From assembly GCA_910585625.1 (NCBI GenBank), contig CAJUFQ010000009.1, forward strand, positions 1 to 64,000: a DNA stretch of 64,000 nt, written 5' to 3'. Position 1 is the first letter of the stretch; each line of letters starts with the position of its first letter. This DNA is from an uncultured Lachnospiraceae bacterium (GTDB lineage Bacteria > Bacillota > Clostridia > Lachnospirales > Lachnospiraceae). Made by a program: the position numbers and the translations under genes. Under the pieces are notes generated by a model. The model did not search any database, was not told the DNA's origin, and worked only from the letters and a program-made list of their open reading frames with translations. This document shows, piece by piece, positions 52,001-60,600 of the stretch.

Positions 52001-53732
52001 ATCTAACATGTACCTGGAAGGCGGCGACAGGAAATATCTGCCTGACAGAAATGCCTTTTCCACAAGCTCTGGGGATAAGATTGCCAGTATCAGCTATACC
52101 TTAATCCGCAACGCGGCTCTTGTACGGACTACGGTTACGAATGACAGGACGGGAGAGATTTACTTCCAGTCAGAGGATCGTGAATGCGAGGGAGCCTATT
52201 TCGATTCCCAGAAGGGCGAGTGGCGCAACAAAGAAAATTATGTTTATCTGGACTGGCAAGGCAGGAGCAAAAAGGGAAAGCCTTTGCCCGAGGGAACCAG
52301 GGTGCGTTTTACGGTCACGGCATTGCCGGAATATTATAAGGATAAGCCGGAGGCGGCTGCAGAAGGTGCAAGATTCAGCATCCCGTTCACGATTGATAAC
52401 ACGAAACCCAGGTTGATTTCCATGGAAGACCAAAGTCCGGGAAAGATTATTCTCACATTTGCGGATAACCGTTATACAGCGGCAGTCAAAATTTATGGCA
52501 GGGATAAAGAGACGCTGCTCGCAGCTTACGGCGTGAATCAGGAGAAATCCGGGGTCCCAATGAATCTTGCTATCCGCGATCCCCAGCAAGTATTTTATGT
52601 AAAGCTGGTGGATTATGCCGGGAATACGGCCTTATACCGGGTCAACCGCAGCGCAAACCCGGATACGCCCTATGCGGATGGCGTGGCCCTGGATCAAACG
52701 GACATGACATTAATTAAGAATAATTCGAAGCGTCTGAAAGCCATAGTCAGCCCGGAAAGCGTGTTGGATAATACGGTGTCCTGGAGCAGCATGGACGAAC
52801 GTATTGCCACAGTGGATTCGAAGGGGAACGTGACTGGCGTTGCGCCAGGGACGACTGCCATCGTAGCGGCCACAAAAGCGAAGAACATGGCTGGGGAATC
52901 GGAAACGGCTGTCTGCCAGGTTACAGTGGGGGAAATAGCGGTCTCCCTCAATGGATTTATGTCTGATAAGGAGGGAGATGCATGGCTGTGCGGCATCCGC
53001 ACGGCGGGTCTTCCGGATTATGCGAAACTTCGTAGGATAAAGAAAGGGAGAACTTATCTTGCGGCCACGGCGGTGGAGGATAAAGTTTTTGCTACCGTCG
53101 GGGATGAAGAGGGGGCAGATTTGTATCTGATCGATCCGGCGGACAACTACCGTAGTTCCTCAAAGGGAAGCCTGGATTTTGCCCCTTCAGACCTGGCATT
53201 TAGTCCCAATACCGGGTTCGTGTTTGGTGTGGAAGGATCTTTGCTGCACAGTTTCGATTGTGAGGACATCTATGATGTGGAGTCGACGATAGACGTGGGC
53301 GACGCTACGTCAGGGGACGGACTGGCAGGCATTGCCTATGCAGGCAGCAGCAAGGAAAAGGATTATGGGCTGGTGGACTGGTTCTGGCTGGTAAGCCAGG
53401 GCGGAAAACTTTATGAGCTGGGCTATAGCGTAGACCTTGACGACTATGTATATGGGAATATCCTCGAGGAAATAGGCGATACCGGGATTGGCATGGGGAA
53501 TGCGCAGGCGTTTGACTCTCTTTATTATGAGCCAGCCAGCGGTTATCTGTTTTGGAGCGCGTATGACGGCGGCCAGGCGGCGAAGTTGTATGCATTAGAC
53601 TGCCATCGTTCAGAGGCGGACGTAAAACCCACGGTTTATTATCTGGGATCTTTTCCGGAATGGGAATGGCCTTTTGTATTAATAAACGGCGAGTCTGGCA
53701 AGGATGGGTATTCGTTTGAGGCTGGGAGGTGA
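49044..53732 (+). CDS. Secreted subtilisin-like (S8) protease with dockerin-like repeats
   Basis: 1,562 residues from ATG 49044, after GGGAGGG; the ATG at 49029 contains that ribosome site. Signal peptide (about 1-28), I9-like propeptide (about 90-205), then the S8 domain with catalytic Asp234 (IIDTGIDLDHPS), His322 (GDHGTHVAG) and Ser660 (SGTSMAAPS), and an inserted PA domain (about 525-610). A dockerin-like pair follows (about 815-834, DLNKDGTVDEADALELL; about 852-873, DFHEDGVINTADVYGFL), then Ig-like segments, a Big_2 domain (about 1210-1300) and a propeller-like C-terminus. It resembles lactocepin-type surface proteases. No LPXTG or membrane anchor of its own; the next gene encodes a cohesin-like membrane protein that could hold it. 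Confidence 0.92.
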   Translation: MKMGKRMQRLTALALSLSLAFMMTGSASAGKKLAEAEGIKAVTPADGKRQKAGGQGTGNLQEAGSGSGSLQWEEIKGEAGAGIEARQTPDASGSAMLDSEEVRVFVVLEGESALEGGFSARGISNDARAQSFADQTQARQELVLGDIQRAVGRHPLNVRYQFSLLSNAVSADVQYGDIERIQEVEGVKDVYIVPKYRLQEAAEPSTITAGEMVGSYEAWDGGYTGAGQRIAIIDTGIDLDHPSFDAGAFGYGRKMTQQKSGYKAEAGELLNVQEIAKVFGKLKASSKGAGKSPKNLYKNKKIAFAFNYAGDNLNVDSGSGDHGTHVAGIAAANQYVPAGDGKYRLQRDGVVGIAKDAQLLVMRVFDGSDEAFSDDYMAAVEDALLLGADVVNLSMGTPNPGESEAFSGEEFVNQVFQRLLDSDMVVSVAAGNYGSWAESSSVGHNRIQDVNMNMVGYPGSYANALTVASAVNAGYSDSGFMIGKRKYFYRDAEGNAAVPSMATLDSKGGGTDYEYEFLSSFGEAEDYADIDVRGKVVIISKGIIPYEEKHENAEKAGAAALIICNDDLGFPKLNLSGSKASIPCAMMGWEDSWSLEEKGTLCIFSEPLGNKKAAQGYRMSDFSAWGVPGDLALKPEITAPGENIYSSLYGGEYGCMSGTSMAAPSISGMSALVSEYIQRNGLEKKTGLSRRALTQALLMGTAVPLKEKDKEEYSPRKQGSGLANVRAATTTPAYILVGEKEGNDGKVKAELGDDPGRKGVYEFTFQVCNLTEKNQYYSLESSVLTEGVEDGEWIAESSHKLQPQVTYSSDSQVLMYDLNKDGTVDEADALELLRHVNESVCLERVERNKGKFDFHEDGVINTADVYGFLQELKVPTRDLQEQTLEVEQTAKVSVKVELSQADRKYLDGNFAHGMYVDGFVYLRGAVQLSVPMLAFYGSWTESSMFEPFDYLEFANGGAGGVVYSGGEIANYLNYYMAEADREFCYGSNMYLEGGDRKYLPDRNAFSTSSGDKIASISYTLIRNAALVRTTVTNDRTGEIYFQSEDRECEGAYFDSQKGEWRNKENYVYLDWQGRSKKGKPLPEGTRVRFTVTALPEYYKDKPEAAAEGARFSIPFTIDNTKPRLISMEDQSPGKIILTFADNRYTAAVKIYGRDKETLLAAYGVNQEKSGVPMNLAIRDPQQVFYVKLVDYAGNTALYRVNRSANPDTPYADGVALDQTDMTLIKNNSKRLKAIVSPESVLDNTVSWSSMDERIATVDSKGNVTGVAPGTTAIVAATKAKNMAGESETAVCQVTVGEIAVSLNGFMSDKEGDAWLCGIRTAGLPDYAKLRRIKKGRTYLAATAVEDKVFATVGDEEGADLYLIDPADNYRSSSKGSLDFAPSDLAFSPNTGFVFGVEGSLLHSFDCEDIYDVESTIDVGDATSGDGLAGIAYAGSSKEKDYGLVDWFWLVSQGGKLYELGYSVDLDDYVYGNILEEIGDTGIGMGNAQAFDSLYYEPASGYLFWSAYDGGQAAKLYALDCHRSEADVKPTVYYLGSFPEWEWPFVLINGESGKDGYSFEAGR

Positions 53733-53739
53733 AGGAATC

Positions 53740-54531
53740 ATGAATAATATTAAGTCTAAATTTAATTGCCAGAAACATGTCTTGGCCCGATGTTGCGTGG
53801 TTCTTGTTTTGCTGGCGGCAGTCCTTGGCGGCGTCCCATGTACCATGGTGGAAGCCGCCAAGGATAATGTGCTGCCGGATCGGGGGGAGAGTGCGGCTGC
53901 CGGCGAGGGGGCGGATTCAGGCTCTGGTGCGTCCGATGGAGAGGGGGCGGGTTCAGGCTCTGGTACGGCAGAGGATGGGCAGGCTGTTGGGAAAGCGTTG
54001 GTAACCACGCGTTTTACGGCTCAGGAAAGGACGGTGACGCTGTCTGTTGATATTGCCAGGGACAGCCAGGCGACCAGCGGCAGGATTAAAATCCATTATC
54101 CACAGGAGCTGCTGAGTTTGAGGGAGGTTAAGAGCGGAAAACTCTGGGATTTGGAAGATACGAATATAGGTCTTTCGGAGGCAGGCCAGGATGTGCTGTC
54201 CTATGCCTGGGCGGATACGGAAAAACGTAGTGAGGAAGGGAATCTCATCACTGTGACCTGGGAAGCGCGCGATGCGGCGAACGGCAAGGAAGTTACCGTG
54301 GAGACGGAGGTTGCGGAGATGTACTCAGGGGACCAGCTGCTTGACGTAGAACCGGACTGGATAATCAATCGTGTGTGGCCGAGTTTTGTTGTTGCAGGGG
54401 GGACGGGGCGTTCCGCGAGTGCGGTCCGCACCGGGGATGAATCTGATGTTGTAGGTCTTTCCCTGCTTGCCATGGGGGCCGTACTGTTGATGGCGCGGTT
54501 GCTTCGGCAAAAGTTAAATCATGAATTATAG
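53740..54531 (+). CDS. Membrane-anchored cohesin-like protein
   Basis: 263 residues from ATG 53740, after GGGAGGTGAAGG, seven bases beyond the protease stop. Signal peptide (about 1-37, ending near VEAA), Gly/Ser/Glu-rich spacer (about 45-85), then one cohesin-like beta domain (about 87-205): KALVTTRFTAQERTVTLSVD, SGRIKIHYPQELLSL, LITVTWEARDA and KEVTVETEVAEMY are the alternating strands expected. A hydrophobic helix near the end (VVGLSLLAMGAVLLMARLL) with basic residues after it anchors the protein in the membrane without a sortase signal. The neighbouring dockerin-bearing protease makes a cohesin-dockerin pair likely; that is inference. Confidence 0.8.
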   Translation: MNNIKSKFNCQKHVLARCCVVLVLLAAVLGGVPCTMVEAAKDNVLPDRGESAAAGEGADSGSGASDGEGAGSGSGTAEDGQAVGKALVTTRFTAQERTVTLSVDIARDSQATSGRIKIHYPQELLSLREVKSGKLWDLEDTNIGLSEAGQDVLSYAWADTEKRSEEGNLITVTWEARDAANGKEVTVETEVAEMYSGDQLLDVEPDWIINRVWPSFVVAGGTGRSASAVRTGDESDVVGLSLLAMGAVLLMARLLRQKLNHEL

Positions 54532-54569
54532 AAAATTTAGCTCATAAAGGGGATGAGGGAAAGCCTGTC

Positions 54570-55106
54570 TCACACATGAGGAAGGCTGGAAATTATATAT
54601 GGAGTTAATTTCTCTTCCCATTCGGCGCAGAGGCGTTCCAGATTCCAGACGGCGTTTGCCGGGCTGGTGCTTGGCAGCTTGCAGATTTCATTCGCCTTCG
54701 GGAAATCGGAAAGCGCAGGGGCAGTATATTTCTGAAAAAGCTCACAGGCTTTGCTGCCATTTCCGAAAATGGCATGGATGGAAGTTTGGCGCAGCAGCCA
54801 AGCGATGTCGGCAGGCACTACGTTGCGGATGCTGCTGTCAGAAGAACCGATGATTTCACAGCTTTGGATGACGTCCCAGACGGCAATGCCGTGGGACAGG
54901 AGAAGGTGTTTTTTCTCCTCCACCGCTGTGGGCGCCGGTTCTTTTGTTATATGTGAGAGGACTTTCCAGAAACGGTTCTGGGGATGTCCATAATAAAATT
55001 GCTGTTCCCGGGATTTGACAGAGGGGAACGTCCCCAGAATCAGAATTTTGGAATGTTTATCGTACACAGGGGAAAACTCGTGGGTAAGTTGTTGATAATC
55101 AGGCAT
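54570..55106 (-). CDS. DNA-deoxyinosine/uracil glycosylase (UDG superfamily)
   Basis: 178 residues on the minus strand, start at 55106 after AAAGGAGA. It matches the hypoxanthine-DNA glycosylase type (UDG family 6): LILGTFPSVKSRE near the N-terminus, YYGHPQNRFWKVL (catalytic Asn region), and the C-terminal LPSTSPAN motif. Removes deaminated bases from DNA. Convergent with the cohesin gene and divergent from the EAL gene; no operon partner. Confidence 0.88.
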   Translation of the reverse strand: MPDYQQLTHEFSPVYDKHSKILILGTFPSVKSREQQFYYGHPQNRFWKVLSHITKEPAPTAVEEKKHLLLSHGIAVWDVIQSCEIIGSSDSSIRNVVPADIAWLLRQTSIHAIFGNGSKACELFQKYTAPALSDFPKANEICKLPSTSPANAVWNLERLCAEWEEKLTPYIISSLPHV

Positions 55107-55228
55107 GATGAAGTCTCCTTTCTCAGAAATGAATGTTTCTGTATCTGATTATAGTGTAGGTATAAGTAAAATTCCATAGAAAATCTCTTTTTTTCTGTGT
55201 TTTTATATGAATAACGCACAAAACAAGC

Positions 55229-55257
55229 TTGTAAGGCGCTAGGTTTTGCGGTATAAT
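55229..55257 (+). promoter_or_regulatory. Promoter of the EAL-domain gene
   Basis: TTGTAA (55229-55234), 17-bp spacer, TATAAT (55252-55257). Confidence 0.65.
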
Positions 55258-55332
55258 CAAAACAAGAACCTTTTATTATAGTAGTGATTGTGCGGGTGGC
55301 GTAAGCGTATGCCGTCAATGAAGGGGAAAATT

Positions 55333-57228
55333 ATGCATATACAAATGCAATGCTGTGGAATTATTCTGATGATGGTTCTGTTATTTTTTTACACAAGGCA
55401 AAAAAGGATATCGCTGAACACGGAACGGGCTTTTCTGCGAGCGTTCTGCCTGAATCTGTTCTGCATTATCCTGGATATTGCTTCTATTATTGTAATTTAC
55501 CAGCGGGAACGGCTTCCCGGATGGGTTGTGGATTTTGTCTGCAAAAGCTATCTTGTGACTCTCGTGGGCGTTGCGCTCTGCAGCCTTCTGTATATCTGCG
55601 TGGATATCTATGTCAGGAAAGAGGATTATAGGAAGGCTGTACGCAGATACGAACTCATAACTTTGGGGGATGCCGTACTTGTCTATATGCTGCCGATTTA
55701 TTATCAGTTTGATGAGGATGGGACTACGTTCCTTGTCACTTATGGGCCAAGCAACCTGGTAGCGTTTTGGGTTGCCATCGCGTTTCTTGTTGCAAATTTC
55801 TTTCTGATGAAGAAAGAAAAGAATAAGATTAACCCTAGGCGGCGGGAAGCAGTGCTGACGTGGATGGTTGTCTGGGTCAGCGCGGCAATGCTGCAGTACT
55901 GTTATAACAGGATTCTTGTATTGGGCTTTGCCTGTTCCATAGGCATGGCCGTGCTTTACCTCAAGTTGGAAAACCCGGAGACCAACCTGGACAGGCAGTC
56001 CGGGATGTTCAACCATGGGGCCTTAGTGCAGTATGTCAGGCAGCTGTATAGCGAGGGCGCGGAATTTTCCGTGCTGGCGGTGATTTTTGAGCGGTCTTTC
56101 CGCAGGAATATGACGCGGGGGCAGCTGGAAGCAATGAAAATGGAAATCGTAGAGTATCTTCTGACGATTCAGGATGTATTTATTTTTAAAAATGCGGAAG
56201 ACGAAGTCCTTCTGGTATTCAGAGACGCCGTGAGGGCAGAGGAAGAGACGCGTTCCTTGCTTTCACGTTTTGACGAAGGATGGGGAGAAGACAGGAGGTT
56301 TTATATCCGCCCGTATTGGATCAGCATCCCAGACGCCAACGTGATTAGCAATGTGGAAGATATGCTTTATTTAATCAGGGATATCAGGCAGGACAGCAGG
56401 GACTTTTCCGATGATTCTTTCTTTCATGTGGACAGACAGAAGGCCGAAGAGATGTACCGCAAAAAACGTACCGAACAGCTGCTTTTAGAGGCCATGGAGA
56501 AAGATTGGGTGGAAGTGTTTTATCAGCCGATTTATTCGACGAAGGAGCATCGTTTTACCTCTGCAGAGGCATTGGTGCGGATTCGGGACGAGGAGGGGAA
56601 CATTGTACCCCCAGGGGCGTTCATTGAAGTTGCAGAGCAGAACGGCATGATTTTAAAGCTGGGCGAGATGGTTTTTGAGAAGGTCTGCCGTTTCGTGAAG
56701 CTAAATAACATCAGGCAGTATGGGCTGCATTATATTGAAATCAATCTGTCGGTCGTGCAATGCTCTTATGAGCAGCTGGCGGAAGATTATATCAGTATTA
56801 TGGAGCGGTATGATATCCCCTCGGAGTTCATCAATCTGGAAATTACGGAGTCAGCGTCCATGGAAGAGAAGCGGATTTTGCTCAACAATATGAAGAGCCT
56901 GATGGATTATGGGGTCAAGTTTTCTTTGGATGACTTCGGCACAGGGCAGTCTAACTTGAATTATATTGTGGATATGCCGGTAAATATCGTTAAGTTTGAC
57001 CGCGATATGATTAATGCTTATTTTGAGAACGGAAAGGCCAAATATGTCATGGATGCGGCCATGCACATGGTTCATGGGATGAATCTGGAGATTGTCTCCG
57101 AAGGGATAGAAACGAAGGAGCAGTATGAGACGATGGAAGAGCTGGGAATCAGTTACATCCAGGGCTATTATTTTTCCAAGCCATTGTCGGAACCGCAGTT
57201 TCTGGAATTCATTTCCGGCAGCTGTTAA
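55333..57228 (+). CDS. Membrane EAL-domain cyclic-di-GMP phosphodiesterase
   Basis: 631 residues from ATG 55333, with AAGGGG a few bases upstream; the frame is open to a TTG at 55288 without a ribosome site. Six or more membrane helices (first about 215 residues), then a GGDEF-like region lacking the GGDEF signature (about 225-370), so it is unlikely to make c-di-GMP. The EAL domain (about 390-631) is intact: EALVR, IEINLSVVQ, LEITES, DDFGTG and the Lys-Asp-bearing VKFDRDM, and SEGIET. It should degrade c-di-GMP and so favour motility over attachment, in response to a membrane signal. Confidence 0.93.
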   Translation: MHIQMQCCGIILMMVLLFFYTRQKRISLNTERAFLRAFCLNLFCIILDIASIIVIYQRERLPGWVVDFVCKSYLVTLVGVALCSLLYICVDIYVRKEDYRKAVRRYELITLGDAVLVYMLPIYYQFDEDGTTFLVTYGPSNLVAFWVAIAFLVANFFLMKKEKNKINPRRREAVLTWMVVWVSAAMLQYCYNRILVLGFACSIGMAVLYLKLENPETNLDRQSGMFNHGALVQYVRQLYSEGAEFSVLAVIFERSFRRNMTRGQLEAMKMEIVEYLLTIQDVFIFKNAEDEVLLVFRDAVRAEEETRSLLSRFDEGWGEDRRFYIRPYWISIPDANVISNVEDMLYLIRDIRQDSRDFSDDSFFHVDRQKAEEMYRKKRTEQLLLEAMEKDWVEVFYQPIYSTKEHRFTSAEALVRIRDEEGNIVPPGAFIEVAEQNGMILKLGEMVFEKVCRFVKLNNIRQYGLHYIEINLSVVQCSYEQLAEDYISIMERYDIPSEFINLEITESASMEEKRILLNNMKSLMDYGVKFSLDDFGTGQSNLNYIVDMPVNIVKFDRDMINAYFENGKAKYVMDAAMHMVHGMNLEIVSEGIETKEQYETMEELGISYIQGYYFSKPLSEPQFLEFISGSC

Positions 57229-57280
57229 CCGGCTTCAGTCTGCTGGATGTAATTAGGCAATAGAGATGCGTGAAAGGAGT

Positions 57281-57307
57281 TAATTTTTTCATCGAAATAT
57301 CCGATAT
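57281..57307 (+). promoter_or_regulatory. Sigma-D (FliA)-like promoter
   Basis: TAAT (57281-57284), 15-bp spacer, TCCGATAT (57300-57307), close to the Bacillus sigma-D consensus TAAA-N15-GCCGATAT. The same bases also contain TATAAT (57305-57310), so sigma-A use cannot be excluded. Confidence 0.45.
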
Positions 57308-57372
57308 AATAAGTTAAAGATACTTTCAATATTCGTGCAGTACAAATCAGAGAAAGAAAGGGGGGCAAAGTT

Positions 57373-58173
57373 ATGATGCAAGTAAGTAATGCAAGTTCAG
57401 CTGGGAATGCTGTGCAGTCAGTAAAAGAGCAGATGAATGCCGCGCCGGACACTGCCAGCAAAGAGATTCAGGGCAGAATCATGGATGCCCAGAAGCGCAG
57501 GCAGGATCTTTCTTCCGATACGAATATGACTGCGCAGGAAAAAGAGAGCAAACGGCAGAAAATCCAGCAGGAAATCAGCGATTTGAAGCGGGAGCTGCGG
57601 CAGCGTCAGGCAGAGGAAAAGAAGAAGCAGCAGGAAGAGCGAAAGGCGGAGCAAGTTAAGGAAGAGCAGAAGAAACATGCGTACCGTGAAAACATAAAGG
57701 AACAGCAGGCTTCCAAGCAGGCACAGGAAACTGACGGACGGCAGCGGGAAGATATAGCCAGCCCGGACAGCAGCCGGCAGGCAGACGCCGAAGGGCAGGA
57801 AGCCCTGGTGGGCGTAATGCACAACAGCATGTCCAAGGACGCGGCGTTTGCGCAGATGCAGATAGTGAGAAATGTTGCCGCGCAGGCAGAAGGGACAGTC
57901 AGGATCCGGGAAGCGGAAATCACCCAGGATGCAGCCAGAGGTGTTGATGTGGAAGCGCGCAGGCAAGAGCATATGGAAGGCATTGAGAAGGATGCCCGCC
58001 GCATGGAACGGATGCATGCTTTCATGTTTGAAGGCACAAGCCGGACAGCGGATGCAGCCGAAGGGGCAGTCAAACAAGTCTCCGGCAGTTCCAGGGGAAA
58101 AGGTTTATACAATAACATCGGAATGATGTTTAAGACGAATTTCCAGTCCGTGCAGATGGACATGAGACAGTAA
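57373..58173 (+). CDS. Coiled-coil protein of unknown function (FlxA-like start)
   Basis: 266 residues, start after AAAGAAAGGGGG. No signal peptide or membrane helix. An N-terminal segment (IQGRIMDAQKRRQDLS, TAQEKESKRQKIQQEISDL) is followed by a long Glu/Lys/Gln-rich coiled coil (about 45-125) and a more globular C-terminal half. The pattern recalls the FlxA-like family found in motile Firmicutes, but the assignment is tentative. The sigma-D-like promoter, the preceding EAL phosphodiesterase and the yjfB-like gene elsewhere in the window are consistent with a motility link. Confidence 0.7.
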   Translation: MMQVSNASSAGNAVQSVKEQMNAAPDTASKEIQGRIMDAQKRRQDLSSDTNMTAQEKESKRQKIQQEISDLKRELRQRQAEEKKKQQEERKAEQVKEEQKKHAYRENIKEQQASKQAQETDGRQREDIASPDSSRQADAEGQEALVGVMHNSMSKDAAFAQMQIVRNVAAQAEGTVRIREAEITQDAARGVDVEARRQEHMEGIEKDARRMERMHAFMFEGTSRTADAAEGAVKQVSGSSRGKGLYNNIGMMFKTNFQSVQMDMRQ

Positions 58174-58207
58174 ACAGGTGGTCGGGTTGCCGGCCACCTG
58201 TTTCGCC

Positions 58208-58293
58208 TTATAGGAGAGATCGCGTCACACCAAAGCGTGAAAGTGTCTTCCCCATAAGACAAAAAATACTATGCGCACTCGTGCGAAAGGAGG
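58208..58293 (+). repeat. Dispersed hairpin repeat, copy D
   Basis: TTATAGGAGAGATCGCGTCACACCAAAGCGTGA with distal arm GTCTTCCCCATAAGAC, then ATGCGCACTCGTGCGAAAGG. Its last bases form the AGGAGG ribosome site of the alpha-galactosidase, which shows how such a copy can supply translation signals to its neighbour. Confidence 0.75.
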
Positions 58294-58297
58294 ATAT

Positions 58298-60520
58298 ATG
58301 AAAATTGTCTATCACGAAAAGCAAAAGGTGTTCCATCTGTGGAATGAAAGCATCAGCTATGTCATGATGGCGCTGCCGAACGGCCAGCTAGGGCAGCTCT
58401 ATTTCGGGAAGAAGATACATGACAGGGAAGGGCTGTCAGATTTGCTTGAGCTATGTGTCCGCCCCATGGCCTCCTGTTCTTTTCCGGGAGACCGGTCATT
58501 TTCCCTGGAGCATATCAGGCAGGAACTGCCGTGCTTTGGCACTGGGGATTACCGAAGCCCGGCTGTGGAAATATGCCAGCCAAACGGCAGCAGGATTTCT
58601 GATTTCCAGTACCAGTCCCACAGTATAGTTTCTGGGAAGCCGCAGCTTACGGGGCTTCCGGCAACTTATGCGGAGGATGGGTCAGAAGCCGCTACATTGC
58701 TGATTGATTTGAAGGATCCGGTGACTGCAATCCGTGTGCAGATGTCTTACACAGTCTTTGCAGAAGGCGGCATCCTTGCGAAAAGCGTGCGTTACTTGAA
58801 TGAAGGGACAGAGGCCGTGCAGCTTACGCGTGCCATGAGTCTTTGCCTGGATCTGCCAGACTGCGGGTATGAGTGGCTGCAGCTCTCGGGGGCATGGGCG
58901 CGGGAACGCCATGTCAAGACGCGGAAATTGGCAATGGGCATACAGTCCATAGGCAGCTTGCGGGGTAACTCTTCCCATCAGCACAATCCGTTTCTGGTAT
59001 TGAAGCGTCCTTGCGCTACGGAACGCCAGGGGGAAGCTATCGGCTTTAGTTTCATCTATAGCGGGAATTTCCTGATGCAGGCGGAGGTGGACGCTCACGA
59101 CACGACGCGGGTTTTGGTGGGGATACACCCGGACGCCTTTTCCTGGAAATTGGAGCCGGGAGAAATTTTTCAGACGCCGGAGGCTGTGATGGTGTATACA
59201 GATCGAGGGCTGAACGGCATGAGCCAGACATTCCACCGCTTGTTCCGGAAACGCCTTGCACGGGGGCAGTGGAGAGATCGGCCGCGCCCTATCCTGATAA
59301 ACAACTGGGAGGCTACCTATTTTGACTTTACAGAAGAGAAATTGGTGCAGATTGCAAAGAAGGCTAAAGAATGCGGCGTGGAATTGTTCGTGCTGGACGA
59401 CGGCTGGTTCGGGGCGCGGGACAGTGACCGTGCCGGACTGGGAGACTGGGTGGCAAATCAGGCTCGCCTTCCCCGGGGGATTACAGGCATTGCCGAGCTG
59501 ATTGAGGGGCTGGGAATGAAGTTCGGGCTTTGGTTTGAGCCGGAGATGGTGAACGAGGATTCCGAGCTGTACCGCCAGCGCCCGGACTGGGCGATTGCGA
59601 CGCCGCAGAGAGTGAAATCTCATGGCAGATACCAGTATGTGCTGGATTTTTCCAGGAAGGAAGTCGTGGACTGCATTTATGAGATGATGGCAAAAATTTT
59701 AAGGGAGGCCAAAGTCTCTTATGTCAAATGGGATATGAACCGCAGTATCACGGAATATTACAGCATAGGACTGCCGCCGGAACGTCAGGGCGAGGCGTAC
59801 CACCGCTATATCCTGGGTGTGTACGAGTTGTACGAGAGGCTGACAGAAGAGTTTCCGGAGGTATTGTTTGAATCTTGCGCCAGCGGGGGAGGCCGCTTTG
59901 ATGCGGGAATGCTCTATTATGCGCCTCAGGGCTGGGTGAGCGATGATACAGATGCTGCGGAGCGCATGAAAATCCAGTATGGGACTTCTATGTGCTATCC
60001 TATCAGCAGCATGGGTTCTCATGTATCGATGACGCCTAACCACCAGCTGTTCCGCGATACACCCTTGCATACCAGGGCTAACGTGGCATATTTTGGCACT
60101 TTTGGCTATGAGCTGGATCTGAACCGGCTGACGGAGGACGAGATACAAGAGGTGAAAGGGCAGGTAGCGTTCATGAAGGAGTATCGGAAGCTGCTGCAGT
60201 TCGGTACGTTTTACCGCCTGCAAAGCCCCTTTGAAGGAAACGAAATGTCATGGATGGCTGTCAGTGAGGACAGGAAGACCGCAATCGTCGGCTGGTACCG
60301 AACGCTGAACGTGGTCAATGGATATTATAGACGGCTGCGCCTGGAAGGGCTGGACCCCGATTGCCGCTACCGGGAAAGCAGGAGCGGCTCCGTCTGTTAC
60401 GGTGACGAGCTGATGAACCTGGGGCTTTGCATTACAGATGTGACTGCAGGGGAAGTGACCGCAGGGCAGGAACCCTGCACAGATTTTGAGTCGAGGATTT
60501 ATGTGCTGGAAGCAGAGTAA
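58298..60520 (+). CDS. GH36 alpha-galactosidase
   Basis: 740 residues from ATG 58298, after AAAGGAGG. An N-terminal beta-sandwich (about 1-330) precedes a TIM barrel (about 335-640) and C-terminal beta domain. The nucleophile Asp479 lies in YVKWDMNR, and the acid/base Asp near 549-550 in VSDDTDA; CASGGGRFD, LDDGWFG and FEPEMVN are also conserved. Hydrolyses terminal alpha-galactosides of raffinose-type sugars. No signal peptide, so it acts on imported sugars. No transporter gene is adjacent. Confidence 0.96.
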   Translation: MKIVYHEKQKVFHLWNESISYVMMALPNGQLGQLYFGKKIHDREGLSDLLELCVRPMASCSFPGDRSFSLEHIRQELPCFGTGDYRSPAVEICQPNGSRISDFQYQSHSIVSGKPQLTGLPATYAEDGSEAATLLIDLKDPVTAIRVQMSYTVFAEGGILAKSVRYLNEGTEAVQLTRAMSLCLDLPDCGYEWLQLSGAWARERHVKTRKLAMGIQSIGSLRGNSSHQHNPFLVLKRPCATERQGEAIGFSFIYSGNFLMQAEVDAHDTTRVLVGIHPDAFSWKLEPGEIFQTPEAVMVYTDRGLNGMSQTFHRLFRKRLARGQWRDRPRPILINNWEATYFDFTEEKLVQIAKKAKECGVELFVLDDGWFGARDSDRAGLGDWVANQARLPRGITGIAELIEGLGMKFGLWFEPEMVNEDSELYRQRPDWAIATPQRVKSHGRYQYVLDFSRKEVVDCIYEMMAKILREAKVSYVKWDMNRSITEYYSIGLPPERQGEAYHRYILGVYELYERLTEEFPEVLFESCASGGGRFDAGMLYYAPQGWVSDDTDAAERMKIQYGTSMCYPISSMGSHVSMTPNHQLFRDTPLHTRANVAYFGTFGYELDLNRLTEDEIQEVKGQVAFMKEYRKLLQFGTFYRLQSPFEGNEMSWMAVSEDRKTAIVGWYRTLNVVNGYYRRLRLEGLDPDCRYRESRSGSVCYGDELMNLGLCITDVTAGEVTAGQEPCTDFESRIYVLEAE

Positions 60521-60554
60521 AATGAAAACGGGGAGCTTCAAATGAATTTCTGGC

Positions 60555-60583
60555 TTGCAAATAGCCTCAAAGCATTTTATAAT
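60555..60583 (+). promoter_or_regulatory. Promoter of the exonuclease gene
   Basis: TTGCAA (60555-60560), 17-bp spacer, TATAAT (60578-60583), 18 bp before the start at 60601. Confidence 0.6.
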
Positions 60584-60600
60584 GTGAAATCATAAGAGAA

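Noticed and set aside
49044..54531. Cellulosome
   Set aside because: There is a single cohesin-like domain and one dockerin-like protease, with no carbohydrate-active dockerin proteins in the window.
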